Source of the DNA: Lachnospiraceae bacterium
GTDB lineage: Bacteria; Bacillota; Clostridia; Lachnospirales; Lachnospiraceae
DNA: 64,000 nucleotides
Assembly: GCA_024405115.1 (NCBI GenBank)
Contig: JAKSPD010000002.1
Location: 83,684 to 147,683, forward strand
Direction: 5' to 3'
Shown here: positions 8,993 to 17,274 of the stretch, one piece after another
Numbering within the stretch: position 1 is the first letter of the stretch
Layout: every line of letters starts with the position of its first letter
The notes under the pieces: generated by a model
Database searches by the model: none
Seen by the model: only the letters and a program-made list of their open reading frames with translations
What the model was told of the DNA's origin: nothing
Translations under genes and position numbers: made by a program

Positions 8993-9916
8993 TTAATCTC
9001 CTTTATGTCCTATGATGCCCGATACGGCATCCGCTATATCTCTTGCAAGCACGCTGTGTGCTCCTTTTACGGCTGCGGCAGCTTTCCCTGCTTTCCCGTG
9101 TATGTAATCTCCCAGTGCGGCACTTTCAAAAGCATCCGCGCGCACAACTGCATTTATTCCTGCGATAATACCTGTCAGCACATCTCCGGAGCCCGCTTTT
9201 GCCATTGCCGGATGACCGCTGTTATTCTCACAGATCCGTCCGTCCGGGGATGCCGCAAAGCTTATCGCATCCTTCAGAACGGTTACACACGAGTTTTCCT
9301 CAGAAAACAAAAGAGCCGTTTCAGAAGGCGAAGCTTTGATATCCTTTATGCTTTTACCTGTCAGACGGCTCATCTCTCCGACATGCGGAGTGATAACGAT
9401 ATTCGTTTCTTTCCCGGTATTTCTCCTTTTTTCGGAAAGTACCTTAAGCGGCAGCCGTCTGTCTGAAATTATGTTTAAACAGTCGGCATCGAGAAGCACC
9501 AGTTTCTTATCTGAAAGATCGATCGAAAACAGATATCTGACTTTTTCGACAGCATTCTCACTTTTTGAGAGTCCGGGTCCGCAGATGATTCTGTCTGCCC
9601 AGGAAACAGCAGCCTTAAGATCTTCATTACACGAAACAACAGAGCCGGTCGGTACCGACTGAATAGATCGTGACTCTGAAGTGTACATTGCCTCGGGAAG
9701 AAGCGTCTGAAGGATCACACGGTTCTCCTCCGGTCCGTAATAACACACCATTCCCATACCGCTTCGAAAGGCAGCATACCCTGAAAGGAATGCCGCTCCG
9801 GCCATGCCAAAAGAGCCCCCGATGATCAGGAGCCTTCCGTAATCGCCCTTTGAGGCATTAAGGTCTCTTTCCGTGAGCCTTTGTATGTACTTTTCATAAA
9901 AAACATCTGTGTACAT
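8993..9916 (-). CDS. nnrD: ADP/ATP-dependent NAD(P)H-hydrate dehydratase
   Basis: 307 residues of the ribokinase-like fold: KGDYGRLLIIGGSFGMAGAA near the N-terminus, IICGPGLSKSE, TPHVGEMSRLTG, and the catalytic AKAGSGDVLTGIIAG motif. The family repairs hydrated NADH and NADPH. Unlike the bifunctional Nnr/YjeF proteins it has no N-terminal epimerase domain, so the epimerase (NnrE) must be encoded elsewhere or be absent. It is the first gene of the nnrD-serC-serA-DUF1015 operon. The ribosome site is weak (GGAATG), unlike its neighbours. Confidence 0.88.
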   Translation of the reverse strand: MYTDVFYEKYIQRLTERDLNASKGDYGRLLIIGGSFGMAGAAFLSGYAAFRSGMGMVCYYGPEENRVILQTLLPEAMYTSESRSIQSVPTGSVVSCNEDLKAAVSWADRIICGPGLSKSENAVEKVRYLFSIDLSDKKLVLLDADCLNIISDRRLPLKVLSEKRRNTGKETNIVITPHVGEMSRLTGKSIKDIKASPSETALLFSEENSCVTVLKDAISFAASPDGRICENNSGHPAMAKAGSGDVLTGIIAGINAVVRADAFESAALGDYIHGKAGKAAAAVKGAHSVLARDIADAVSGIIGHKGD

Positions 9917-9927
9917 ATCATTCCGTA

Positions 9928-9971
9928 AAACAAACTTTGTTTATTCTACAATAAATACTCCGCTTTCGCAA
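9928..9971 (-). promoter_or_regulatory. Promoter of nnrD-serC-serA-DUF1015 with palindrome at the start site
   Basis: TTGCGA (9966-9971) and TAGAAT (9943-9948) on the minus strand have a 17-base spacer. Directly downstream of the -10, at 9928-9942, is a perfect 7-1-7 inverted repeat AAACAAA-C-TTTGTTT covering the expected start of transcription, a plausible repressor site. Confidence 0.55.
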
Positions 9972-9980
9972 GACAAAAAC

Positions 9981-10024
9981 TGAAAAAGCAGTGCAGCGGT
10001 CATGTTTCATACCGTCTGCACTGC
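9981..10024 (-). terminator. Intrinsic terminator after the repeat lipoprotein gene
   Basis: Stem GCAGTGCAG-CGGT / ACCG-CTGCACTGC type pairing between 9988-10000 and 10011-10024 (one bulged base), followed on the minus strand by TTTTTCAGTTTTTG. It lies about 28 bases after the stop codon. Confidence 0.78.
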
Positions 10025-10051
10025 ATATCAGCTGAATACTATTTCATTTTT

Positions 10052-11572
10052 TCAATAGTCGTAGTCCCCGTAGTCACCCGGATCCGACCACTCGTTGTAC
10101 TCATCGTCGCCCCAGCCATAGTCATTGGCTTCATAGTAATCTTCATCATAATCCCAGCCGTAATCTCCGGGATCTGACCACTCATTATTATAGTCCTCTC
10201 CCCAGCCATAGTCATTGGCTTCATAGTAATCTTCATCATAATCCCAGCCGTAATCTCCGGGATCTGACCACTCATTATACTCATCGTAGCCCCAGCCGTA
10301 GTCGTTATTCTCCATAACTTCTCCGGTATCGTCGTCTATTGAATAATGATCTCCGAATGCATAGAACTCGTCCTCATATCCGTTCCAGTACCAGATATCA
10401 CCATCAGCGTCTGTCCAATAATAAGCTGTACCGTAATCTCCGGGATCGCTCATGCCGGCTGCGCTTCCATCGGTCTTCTTTCCGCTGTTTTTGATCTCTT
10501 TGGTGACCTTCTTGGGAGCTGTGGAATAATTGGTCGGAACGGTCATGTTGTTGATCATGCTTGCTCCGATTGTGAAGCATTTCTCCGCATTTGTCTCGCA
10601 CGCGATGGCCGCTGTATAAATAACATAGCCTGTGGGGCCTACATACCTGACATCGATCATGCCCAGAAGATCGTCATCAAGGTTATAGCCCGCCCAGAGA
10701 GACTTTTCAAATACAGCTACGGCACTGCACTCCCAGCTGTTGCCGTTATCATAGAAGCCTGTTATCTCCAGGGTATTAAGACATCCCTTATAAAGATTTC
10801 CGGCAATAGTCTGTGTTATATGCTCAAGTGTCTTCTTTGCTTCAGCATAGCCCACGCTCATTGCCTCATCGTAGCCCTTTATAGGAACGATCTGTACGGC
10901 AACATTACTGTTGTAAACATAGGGGTCCTGCTCACCGTTAACGGCATTGAACGTAATATAATTGGGAATGTCAGTCTTCTCGACCGCACTCATCTTCTTT
11001 GCATACGGAATGACCACCTCGGGATAATTCTTAAATGCGATTCTTTCCGTAAGGGGATCGTCCACATTCGGGAAAATATCGTTTTCGGCAGCCTTGAGCT
11101 TTTCATCCATTTCTGCCTGATGCTCCTTTGAAAGAACGATTTCTCCGTCAACGCGGTCTACACCGTTAAGGAAAAGAGCAACTTCTCCTTCTGCAGGATA
11201 GCAGATGTTCATTATATCGCCGTCGGCAACCTTAACATTTTTGAAGCAGATGGTATCTCCGCCTCCAACTCCGAAATAAAGGTCTATATTACCCGATGCG
11301 GCGCCCAGTGCACGTGTAACGTCAACCTCTGTTTTATTCTCTGTTCTGAGAACCTCAATAAGATTGTCTCCCCTGTCATTATTTCCGGGAGCCGCTGCGT
11401 AAAGCTCGGTAAGATCGAAATCAAATCCGTTTCTTACAACTAATTTGCATAATGATTCAACGGTTTCCTGTGTGGTCTCTGATTCCGTGGTTTCGGGCTC
11501 ATCTTCTCCGCAGCCTGTAAAAGCAAGGCACAGGCAAAAAACAAGAAGAAGGATGAGTGACTTGTTTTTCAT
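10052..11572 (-). CDS. Secreted lipoprotein with C-terminal aromatic/acidic tandem repeats
   Basis: 506 residues from the ATG preceded by CGGAGGG. The signal MKNKSLILLLVFCLCLAF ends in TGC, a clear lipobox with Cys about residue 21, followed by a Thr/Glu-rich linker. The next ~350 residues form a globular region I do not recognise. From roughly residue 375 the chain is dominated by Asp, Tyr, Trp and Gly, with DPGDYG occurring repeatedly and an exact 30-residue periodicity (units EWSDPGDYGWDYDEDYYEAN-like). The gene is monocistronic, ending at a strong terminator. Function unknown; surface adhesion or metal/carbohydrate binding by the tail is conceivable but not supported by a known motif. Confidence 0.72.
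   Translation of the reverse strand: MKNKSLILLLVFCLCLAFTGCGEDEPETTESETTQETVESLCKLVVRNGFDFDLTELYAAAPGNNDRGDNLIEVLRTENKTEVDVTRALGAASGNIDLYFGVGGGDTICFKNVKVADGDIMNICYPAEGEVALFLNGVDRVDGEIVLSKEHQAEMDEKLKAAENDIFPNVDDPLTERIAFKNYPEVVIPYAKKMSAVEKTDIPNYITFNAVNGEQDPYVYNSNVAVQIVPIKGYDEAMSVGYAEAKKTLEHITQTIAGNLYKGCLNTLEITGFYDNGNSWECSAVAVFEKSLWAGYNLDDDLLGMIDVRYVGPTGYVIYTAAIACETNAEKCFTIGASMINNMTVPTNYSTAPKKVTKEIKNSGKKTDGSAAGMSDPGDYGTAYYWTDADGDIWYWNGYEDEFYAFGDHYSIDDDTGEVMENNDYGWGYDEYNEWSDPGDYGWDYDEDYYEANDYGWGEDYNNEWSDPGDYGWDYDEDYYEANDYGWGDDEYNEWSDPGDYGDYDY
10060..10320 (-). repeat. 90-bp tandem repeat in lipoprotein gene
   Basis: The decamer CCCAGCCATA/GTA recurs at 10111, 10201 and 10291, exactly 90 bases apart, and the sequence between the first two copies is nearly identical to that between the second and third. 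Divergence increases at both ends. It encodes the 30-residue DYGW/DPGDYG unit and could expand or contract by slippage or recombination. Confidence 0.9.
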
Positions 11573-11728
11573 AATGATGTCCCTCCGTTTGAAGTAGAAA
11601 TATTCATTCGTAGTCAATATACCATAAAAGCATTTGAAATACATCTGTTATTTAAAAATTGTTAAGTAGGTCATTTAGAAAACCCGTACGGCATTTACAG
11701 CCCGTCAGAGCATGCCGGGCATACAGAC

Positions 11729-11762
11729 AAAAAAGTACCGCCCCCGTTAAAACGGGAGCGGC
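11729..11762 (-). terminator. Intrinsic terminator after pckA
   Basis: On the minus strand, stem GCCGCTCCCG / CGGGGGCGGT with a short TTTTAA loop, followed by ACTTTTTTG. It starts about 25 bases after the pckA stop. Confidence 0.8.
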
Positions 11763-11785
11763 ATCTGCATTTTAATTATTCAGGA

Positions 11786-13390
11786 TCAAAGCTGGGGGCC
11801 GGCCTTTACAAGTGCCTTTCCTGCTTCGTTTGTTGTGTACTTTGCAAAGTTCTTTATGAATCTTCCTGCAAGATCCTTTGCCTTCTCATCCCAGATCTTT
11901 GCATCTGCATAGGTATCTCTGGGATCAAGGATATGCGGATTAACACCGGTAAGCTGTGTGGGAACTTCAAATCCAAAATACGGAATCTTCTTTGTGGGAA
12001 CATTGAGGATGTCGCCGTTAAGGATTGCATCGATGATTCCACGTGTATCCTTAATTGATATTCTCTTTCCTGTTCCGTTCCATCCGGTATTTACAAGATA
12101 AGCCTTTGCTCCGCTTACCTTCATTCTCTTTACGAGTTCCTCTGCATACTTTGTGGGATGAAGCTCAAGGAAAGCCTGTCCGAAGCATGCTGAGAATGTG
12201 GGTGTGGGCTCAATGATTCCTCTTTCGGTTCCTGCAAGCTTTGCCGTGAAACCTGAAAGGAAATAATACTGGGTCTGGTCAGCATCAAGGATTGAAACGG
12301 GAGGAAGTACCCCGAATGCATCAGCTGAAAGGAAGATAACATTCTTTGCTTCCGGAGCTGCAGATACGGGACGCACGATCTTCTCGATATGGTCGATCGG
12401 ATAAGAAACACGTGTGTTCTCTGTAACTGACTTGTCAGCGAAATCAATCTTTCCGTTCTCGTCAACTGTTACGTTCTCAAGGAGTGCATTTCTCTTAATT
12501 GCATTGTAGATGTCTGGCTCTGAATCCTTGTCAAGGTTGATGACCTTCGCATAGCATCCGCCTTCGAAGTTGAATACGCCGTTGTCATCCCAGCCGTGCT
12601 CATCATCACCGATGAGGAGTCTCTTGGGGTCTGTTGAAAGAGTGGTCTTTCCTGTTCCTGAAAGTCCGAAGAAGATTGCAGTGTTCTCTCCGTTCATGTC
12701 AGTGTTTGCTGAGCAGTGCATTGAAGCGATGCCCTGAAGGGGGAGGTAGTAGTTCATCATTGAGAACAGTCCCTTCTTCATCTCTCCGCCGTACCATGTG
12801 TTAAGGATAACCTGCTCACGGCTTGTAACGTTGAACATTGCAGCGGTCTCTGAATTGAGTCCGAGCTCCTTGTAGTTTTCAACCTTTGCCTTTGATGCGT
12901 TGTAGCATACGAAGTCAGGCTCGTAGGTCTTAAGTTCTTCCTCTGTGGGACGGATGAACATGTTCTTTACGAAATGTGCCTGCCATGCAACTTCCATGAT
13001 GAAACGCACGCACATACGTGTATCGGCGTTAGCTCCGCAGTAGGTATCAACAACATAAAGCTTCTTGTTTGAAAGCTGCTTTAAAGCGAGCTTCTTGCAC
13101 TCTTCCCATGTTGCCTCTGTGCAGGGATGGTTGTCATTGGGGTACTCGGGTGTTGTCCACCATACCGTGTCCTTTGACTTCTCATCCATAACGATGAATT
13201 TATCTTTGGGTGAACGTCCGGTATAGATACCTGTCATAACGTTCACTGCATCAAGTTCTGTAAGCTGTCCCTTGTCAAATCCCTCAAGGTCTGATTTCAT
13301 TTCCTCTTCAAAAAGCTGCTCATAAGAGGGATTGTAAACGATTTCGGTTGTTCCGGTGATGCCATACTTTGTTAAATCAAGATTTGCCAT
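11786..13390 (-). CDS. pckA: Phosphoenolpyruvate carboxykinase (ATP)
   Basis: 534 residues, the standard length. The start [13 protein letters not shown] is preferred because GAAGGAGA lies upstream. Family motifs are intact: RSPKDKFIV near residue 60, the kinase-1a loop [13 protein letters not shown] at about 240, the metal site [11 protein letters not shown], and VLPPVSILD further on. It interconverts oxaloacetate + ATP with PEP + CO2 + ADP. In rumen-type anaerobes it often runs in the carboxylating direction towards succinate; the direction cannot be told from sequence. It is transcribed alone from a near-consensus promoter framed by an inverted repeat. Confidence 0.96.
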   Translation of the reverse strand: MANLDLTKYGITGTTEIVYNPSYEQLFEEEMKSDLEGFDKGQLTELDAVNVMTGIYTGRSPKDKFIVMDEKSKDTVWWTTPEYPNDNHPCTEATWEECKKLALKQLSNKKLYVVDTYCGANADTRMCVRFIMEVAWQAHFVKNMFIRPTEEELKTYEPDFVCYNASKAKVENYKELGLNSETAAMFNVTSREQVILNTWYGGEMKKGLFSMMNYYLPLQGIASMHCSANTDMNGENTAIFFGLSGTGKTTLSTDPKRLLIGDDEHGWDDNGVFNFEGGCYAKVINLDKDSEPDIYNAIKRNALLENVTVDENGKIDFADKSVTENTRVSYPIDHIEKIVRPVSAAPEAKNVIFLSADAFGVLPPVSILDADQTQYYFLSGFTAKLAGTERGIIEPTPTFSACFGQAFLELHPTKYAEELVKRMKVSGAKAYLVNTGWNGTGKRISIKDTRGIIDAILNGDILNVPTKKIPYFGFEVPTQLTGVNPHILDPRDTYADAKIWDEKAKDLAGRFIKNFAKYTTNEAGKALVKAGPQL

Positions 13391-13427
13391 TACTTTCTCC
13401 TTCGTCAAAAATTGTACCTAAATTAAA

Positions 13428-13480
13428 ACACCGCGTTACATTATACTAACGAAGATATTAGTAGTCAATTAACGCGGTGT
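13428..13480 (-). promoter_or_regulatory. pckA promoter framed by an 11-bp perfect inverted repeat
   Basis: TTGACT (13463-13468) and TATAAT (13440-13445) with a 17-base spacer on the minus strand. The arms ACACCGCGTTA (13428-13438) and TAACGCGGTGT (13470-13480) are exact inverted copies. One ends one base upstream of the -35; the other begins one base downstream of the -10 and covers the start site. No poly-U follows, so this is more likely a paired operator than a terminator. Confidence 0.75.
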
Positions 13481-13511
13481 ATTATTTTTGCATTAAAAAC
13501 CTATGCTTATT

Positions 13512-14315
13512 TTATGCATTCTGCCTATGGATTACTTTTCTGGGGCATTTATCGGCACATTTTCCGCAGGCGGTGCACTTATCATAATCGATAACAGGCA
13601 CATTGTTGTCCATATGGATGGCATCAAATTCACACTGCTTTGTGCAGAGAGTGCAGCCAATGCATCCGGTCTGGCACACGTTCATAACGTCCTTGCCTCT
13701 TGCATGGCTTGCGCATACAACCTTAACAGGCTGATGATAGGGAACAAGTGTGATGATGCGCTGCGGACAGGCCTTTATGCAGGCCTGGCAGGCTGTACAT
13801 CTTTCCTCATCAACCACGGCAATGCCGTTTATAAGATGTATCGCATCAAATTTACATACCTCGACACAGGCACCGTAGCCCATACATCCGAATCCGCAGC
13901 CCTTGTCATCAAGTCCGGGGACAACAGACAGAGCGGAGCAGTTCTTTATTCCGGAATACTCATACTTCTTTACTGTCTTGTCGCAGGTGCCGGAGCACTT
14001 GACAAATGCAACCATCTTCCGGCCTTCCTCTGCAGAAACTCCCATGACCTTTGCAACCTGATCAGCTACAGGCTTCTGTCCAACGGGGCAGGCGTTAACA
14101 GGTGCCTTTCCCTCATTGATGGCCTTTGCAAGACCGTCACATCCGGGATATCCACAGCCGCCGCAGTTGTTTCCGGGAAGGCATGCACGTACAGCAGCCT
14201 CTCTTTCATCAATCTGAACCTTGAACTTTTCACCGAAAACACCAAGTCCCACACCTACTATGATTCCTGTCACGGCCACGACAGCCGCAGCAATAATAAT
14301 TGCAGTAACGTTCAT
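13512..14315 (-). CDS. rnfB: Rnf complex subunit RnfB
   Basis: 267 residues. One N-terminal membrane helix (MNVTAIIIAAAVVAVTGII...) is followed by the Fe-S motif GNNCGGCGYPGCDGLAKA, a CGFGCMGYGACVEVCKFDA ferredoxin motif and further [4Fe-4S] sets (CTACQACIKACPQ, CIGCTLCTKQCEFDA, CTACGKCADKCPR). It accepts electrons from reduced ferredoxin and passes them into the membrane Rnf complex that reduces NAD+ and pumps Na+ or H+. It is the last gene of the operon, 12 bases after rnfA, with AAGGAGG before the ATG. Confidence 0.95.
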   Translation of the reverse strand: MNVTAIIIAAAVVAVTGIIVGVGLGVFGEKFKVQIDEREAAVRACLPGNNCGGCGYPGCDGLAKAINEGKAPVNACPVGQKPVADQVAKVMGVSAEEGRKMVAFVKCSGTCDKTVKKYEYSGIKNCSALSVVPGLDDKGCGFGCMGYGACVEVCKFDAIHLINGIAVVDEERCTACQACIKACPQRIITLVPYHQPVKVVCASHARGKDVMNVCQTGCIGCTLCTKQCEFDAIHMDNNVPVIDYDKCTACGKCADKCPRKVIHRQNA

Positions 14316-14327
14316 TTTCGTACCTCC

Positions 14328-14906
14328 TTACATGATTCCGGAAAATCCGAAGAATGAAATAGACATTAATGCAGCCGTAATAAGTACAATGGGCATTCCC
14401 TGCCATGAGTGGGGAACATCGTTTCCTTCCATGTGCTCACGGATTCCTGCAAGAAGGATGATTGCGATGCAGTATCCTAAAGCTGTTGCAAATCCGTTTA
14501 CTACAGACTCAACAAATCCGAAGCTGTTCTGGGCATTTGTAAGAGCAACACCTAAAACTGCGCAGTTTGTTGTGATAAGGGGAAGGTATACACCCAATGC
14601 ATTATAGAGTGAAAGCATGCACTTATGCATGAACATCTCAACTATCTGAACAAGTGCCGCAATAACAACTATGAACACGATTGTTTTAAGATAAGTAATG
14701 TTAAGCGGTGTAAGTACGTAATTATAAATAAGTGAGGCTACAGCCGATGCAAGCGTGATAACGAAAACAACGGCTCCACCCATACCTGCGGAAGTCTTTA
14801 CATCAGTGGAAACACCGACGAAAGAACAGATTCCCAGAAACTGGCTCAGTACGACGTTACTTACGAGGCATGAGCTGACAGCGATTATCAATAATTTTGC
14901 TAACAT
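14328..14906 (-). CDS. rnfA: Rnf complex subunit RnfA
   Basis: 192 residues, almost all membrane helices (about six). It carries the conserved VSNVVLSQFLGICSFVGVS segment near the N-terminus and the TTNCAVLGVAL segment around residue 110, each with the single Cys that in RnfA/RnfE pairs holds an intramembrane [2Fe-2S] cluster. It lies between rnfE and rnfB with 14- and 12-base gaps and a GGAGG ribosome site. Confidence 0.95.
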   Translation of the reverse strand: MLAKLLIIAVSSCLVSNVVLSQFLGICSFVGVSTDVKTSAGMGGAVVFVITLASAVASLIYNYVLTPLNITYLKTIVFIVVIAALVQIVEMFMHKCMLSLYNALGVYLPLITTNCAVLGVALTNAQNSFGFVESVVNGFATALGYCIAIILLAGIREHMEGNDVPHSWQGMPIVLITAALMSISFFGFSGIM

Positions 14907-14920
14907 TTCTCCCTACCTCC

Positions 14921-15694
14921 TTAGTTTTCCTTAATTTCCGTAGCAGGAGTCTCTGCCTTTGGCTCAGCAGGCTTTGCTGCGGGCTTTTTGGGGGCATTGA
15001 TGGTTTCCGCTGTCGGTGCAAGGCTGTGGATGCGGCACATGGTGCAGTTTCCGTCACACATTACGTGGTCAGGATCCTTGGCATCGCCGTTAGTAGCGCA
15101 CGGAAGCTTTAACTTATTCTGTAATGCGGTAAGCATCGCATAAACAAGGAATGCTCCCGGTGCAAGGATGAAGATGGAGATGGGTGTGTATCCTGCCGGC
15201 ATTACCTTAAGTCCGAAAATGGTTCCGGCTCCTAAGATTTCACGGAAGCCACCGATCAGAACAAGTGCCACCGTAAATCCAAGTCCCATTCCAAGTCCGT
15301 CAAATGCGGAAACGAGTGGTTTATTCTTGAGTGCGAATGCTTCCGCCCTTCCAAGGATTATACAGTTAACAACGATGAGCGGGATGAAGATTCCAAGTGA
15401 ATCATACAGCTCCGGAGTGAATGCCTCCATAAGCATGTCACATACCGTAACAAGTGAGGCAACGATTACTATTTCAGCTGGAAGTCGTACCTTGCCGGGG
15501 ATTACGTTTCTTAATGCTGAAATGATGATGTTTGAAAGTATAAGCACGGCTGTTGCCGCAAGTCCCATGCCAAATCCGTTAGTTGCCGATGTGGTTACGG
15601 CAAGTGTGGGGCAGGTACCGAGAACAAGTACGAAAAGGGGATTTTCCTTCCATACTCCGTTATATATCCTTTCGAGATATTTATTATTCTTCAT
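14921..15694 (-). CDS. rnfE: Rnf complex subunit RnfE with cysteine-rich C-terminal extension
   Basis: 257 residues. The first ~195 are a normal RnfE membrane domain, with VLGTCPTLAVTTSATNG and VNCIILGRAEAF carrying the conserved Cys partners of RnfA. Beyond residue 198 a soluble tail adds four cysteines (199, 213, 217, 220) in the pattern C-x13-C-x3-C-x2-C, followed by an Ala/Pro/Lys-rich low-complexity end. Typical RnfE proteins known to me end soon after the last helix. The tail could bind Zn or an Fe-S cluster; that is inference. Confidence 0.92.
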   Translation of the reverse strand: MKNNKYLERIYNGVWKENPLFVLVLGTCPTLAVTTSATNGFGMGLAATAVLILSNIIISALRNVIPGKVRLPAEIVIVASLVTVCDMLMEAFTPELYDSLGIFIPLIVVNCIILGRAEAFALKNKPLVSAFDGLGMGLGFTVALVLIGGFREILGAGTIFGLKVMPAGYTPISIFILAPGAFLVYAMLTALQNKLKLPCATNGDAKDPDHVMCDGNCTMCRIHSLAPTAETINAPKKPAAKPAEPKAETPATEIKEN

Positions 15695-15709
15695 ACGGTT
15701 CCTCCCTCC

Positions 15710-16333
15710 TTAATCATCAAGCTCAAAACAGTTATTGATGAAATAAACTGCCGCATTGATGGCACCGGTGACAGCCTTTGAAGTCCTTGTGGCACCTGAA
15801 ATTGCCTGAATTTCGCTGTTTCCTGCAGTACCTGACTTAACAACGGAGAACCTGTCAGCCTTCTTTCCCGGGAACTGGTCCCTGAAAAGGGGTTCCTTTG
15901 CCTTCATTCCAAGACCAGCGGTCTCGTTAAGTGTAAGGAAGCCGACTCCGGTGAGTGCACGTGTTTCCCTGTCAATGCCCACCGAAATCTGAACTGCTCC
16001 GCCGTAACCCTCATTCGAGGTAGCTGTTACCAGAAAACCGATGGTCTTTCCTTCTGCATCCTTAGCCAGAAGACAGTCATCGATGCTGACATCACCAAAG
16101 CCCTGGTTTGCAATAGCCAGCTTAGATACGCTGATAACATTGGGAACAGAATCCCTTTCCTCAAATGAGACAGCTTCAGGATAAACCTCCTTATAGGTAG
16201 CCTGTGCCTTTGCCTCACGTACATCCGCTATGATGGGGGCCGTAACCTCATGTGTTGCACCAAGTGCAAGGCCGGCAATAAGTGTAATGGCACAGAGGAT
16301 CAGTGCATCTTTTATGATTCTTTTAACGTCCAT
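15710..16333 (-). CDS. rnfG: Rnf complex subunit RnfG (covalent flavin)
   Basis: 207 residues: one N-terminal membrane anchor and an extracytoplasmic domain ending with the flavin-attachment motif SGATRTS (about residue 178), where the Thr takes FMN by phosphoester linkage. I start at the second ATG-like codon (16333) because AGGAAGG is correctly spaced and a GTG precedes it by three bases. Its ATG overlaps the rnfD stop by one base. It relays electrons between RnfD and the rest of the complex. Confidence 0.94.
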   Translation of the reverse strand: MDVKRIIKDALILCAITLIAGLALGATHEVTAPIIADVREAKAQATYKEVYPEAVSFEERDSVPNVISVSKLAIANQGFGDVSIDDCLLAKDAEGKTIGFLVTATSNEGYGGAVQISVGIDRETRALTGVGFLTLNETAGLGMKAKEPLFRDQFPGKKADRFSVVKSGTAGNSEIQAISGATRTSKAVTGAINAAVYFINNCFELDD

Positions 16334-17274
16334 CACTTACCTTCCTTTCCGAATGCCTTGGGCATCGTGTACTTTTCAATAAGCGGAACAAACAGGTTTG
16401 AAAGGATAATGGCATATGAAACACCCTCGGGGCTTGCGCCGAAGCATCTGAAAATGCCTGTCAGAAGTCCTAAAAGTATTCCGTAAACATACTGTCCCTT
16501 TACCGTAATGGGGCTTGTAACATAGTCAGTAGCCATGAAGAAGGCACCAAAGAGAATTCCTCCTGAAAGGATCTCATAGACAATGTAGGTTCCCCTGTGC
16601 TGTCCGAAAATGAAAGCGAACACCGCATATGTCGCGAGGTACGTAAGGGGAATCCTGGGAGAGATTACCTTACATACGATAAGATAGATACCGCCAATGA
16701 TTAATGCAAACGAGCTTACCTCTCCAAGTGTTCCGGGAATGTTTCCAAGGAAGAGCTGGAAAAGTGAGTATGAGGTAATGTCACCTGTTCTTGCCATCGC
16801 AAGGGGTGTAGCCCCGGTAAGTGCGTCAAATCCGATCTTTGCCGATGAGAAGTTATTCATAAGTCCCGCAAAGGAAATAAGAAGGAAACATCTTGCAGCA
16901 AGAGCCGGGTTCATGAAGTTCTGTCCGATTCCGCCATAAAGCTGTTTAACAACAATTATTGCAAACACGCCGCCAAGCATTGGAATCCAGACCGGGATTT
17001 CCGGGGGCATGTTAAGTGCAAGGATCATACCTGTTACGACAGCTGAGAGGTCCATTACAGTGATGGGCTTATGCATGAGCTTTTCCCAGATATACTCTGA
17101 AGCCACGCATGAAAGTACTGTAAGTACGATAATCAGGAGCGCGCTGATTCCAAAGTGGTACACAGAAAAAGCCGTGGCAGGAATCATTGCAAGAATTACA
17201 TCGAGCATGAGGCTCTTTGTGTCCGTTTTATTCCTGAAATGCGGAGATGAGGATACATTACGTAAGTTAGCCAT
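16333..17274 (-). CDS. rnfD: Rnf complex subunit RnfD (covalent flavin)
   Basis: 313 residues, about nine or ten membrane helices. The flavin motif is LTGATPLAM near residue 155, corresponding to the S/T-GAT attachment site in the family, and the MNPALAARCFLL segment precedes it. It starts MANLRNVSSSPHFRNK. The ATG overlaps the rnfC stop by one base (TAATG), giving translational coupling. Confidence 0.95.
   Translation of the reverse strand: MANLRNVSSSPHFRNKTDTKSLMLDVILAMIPATAFSVYHFGISALLIIVLTVLSCVASEYIWEKLMHKPITVMDLSAVVTGMILALNMPPEIPVWIPMLGGVFAIIVVKQLYGGIGQNFMNPALAARCFLLISFAGLMNNFSSAKIGFDALTGATPLAMARTGDITSYSLFQLFLGNIPGTLGEVSSFALIIGGIYLIVCKVISPRIPLTYLATYAVFAFIFGQHRGTYIVYEILSGGILFGAFFMATDYVTSPITVKGQYVYGILLGLLTGIFRCFGASPEGVSYAIILSNLFVPLIEKYTMPKAFGKEGK

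Noticed and set aside
10039..10284. Minus-strand repetitive frame (81 codons) in the 90-bp repeat
   Set aside because: Alternate frame of the repeat in the lipoprotein gene; the lipoprotein frame has signal peptide, lipobox and ribosome site.
13391..13511. Intrinsic terminator after rnfB
   Set aside because: The inverted repeat there frames the pckA promoter and has no U-tract on the transcript side. I see no other clear terminator, so read-through from rnf into pckA remains possible.
13503..14357. Long plus-strand open frame (284 codons)
   Set aside because: Antisense to rnfB, whose Fe-S motifs and ribosome site are clear. The plus frame has no ribosome site or recognisable domain.
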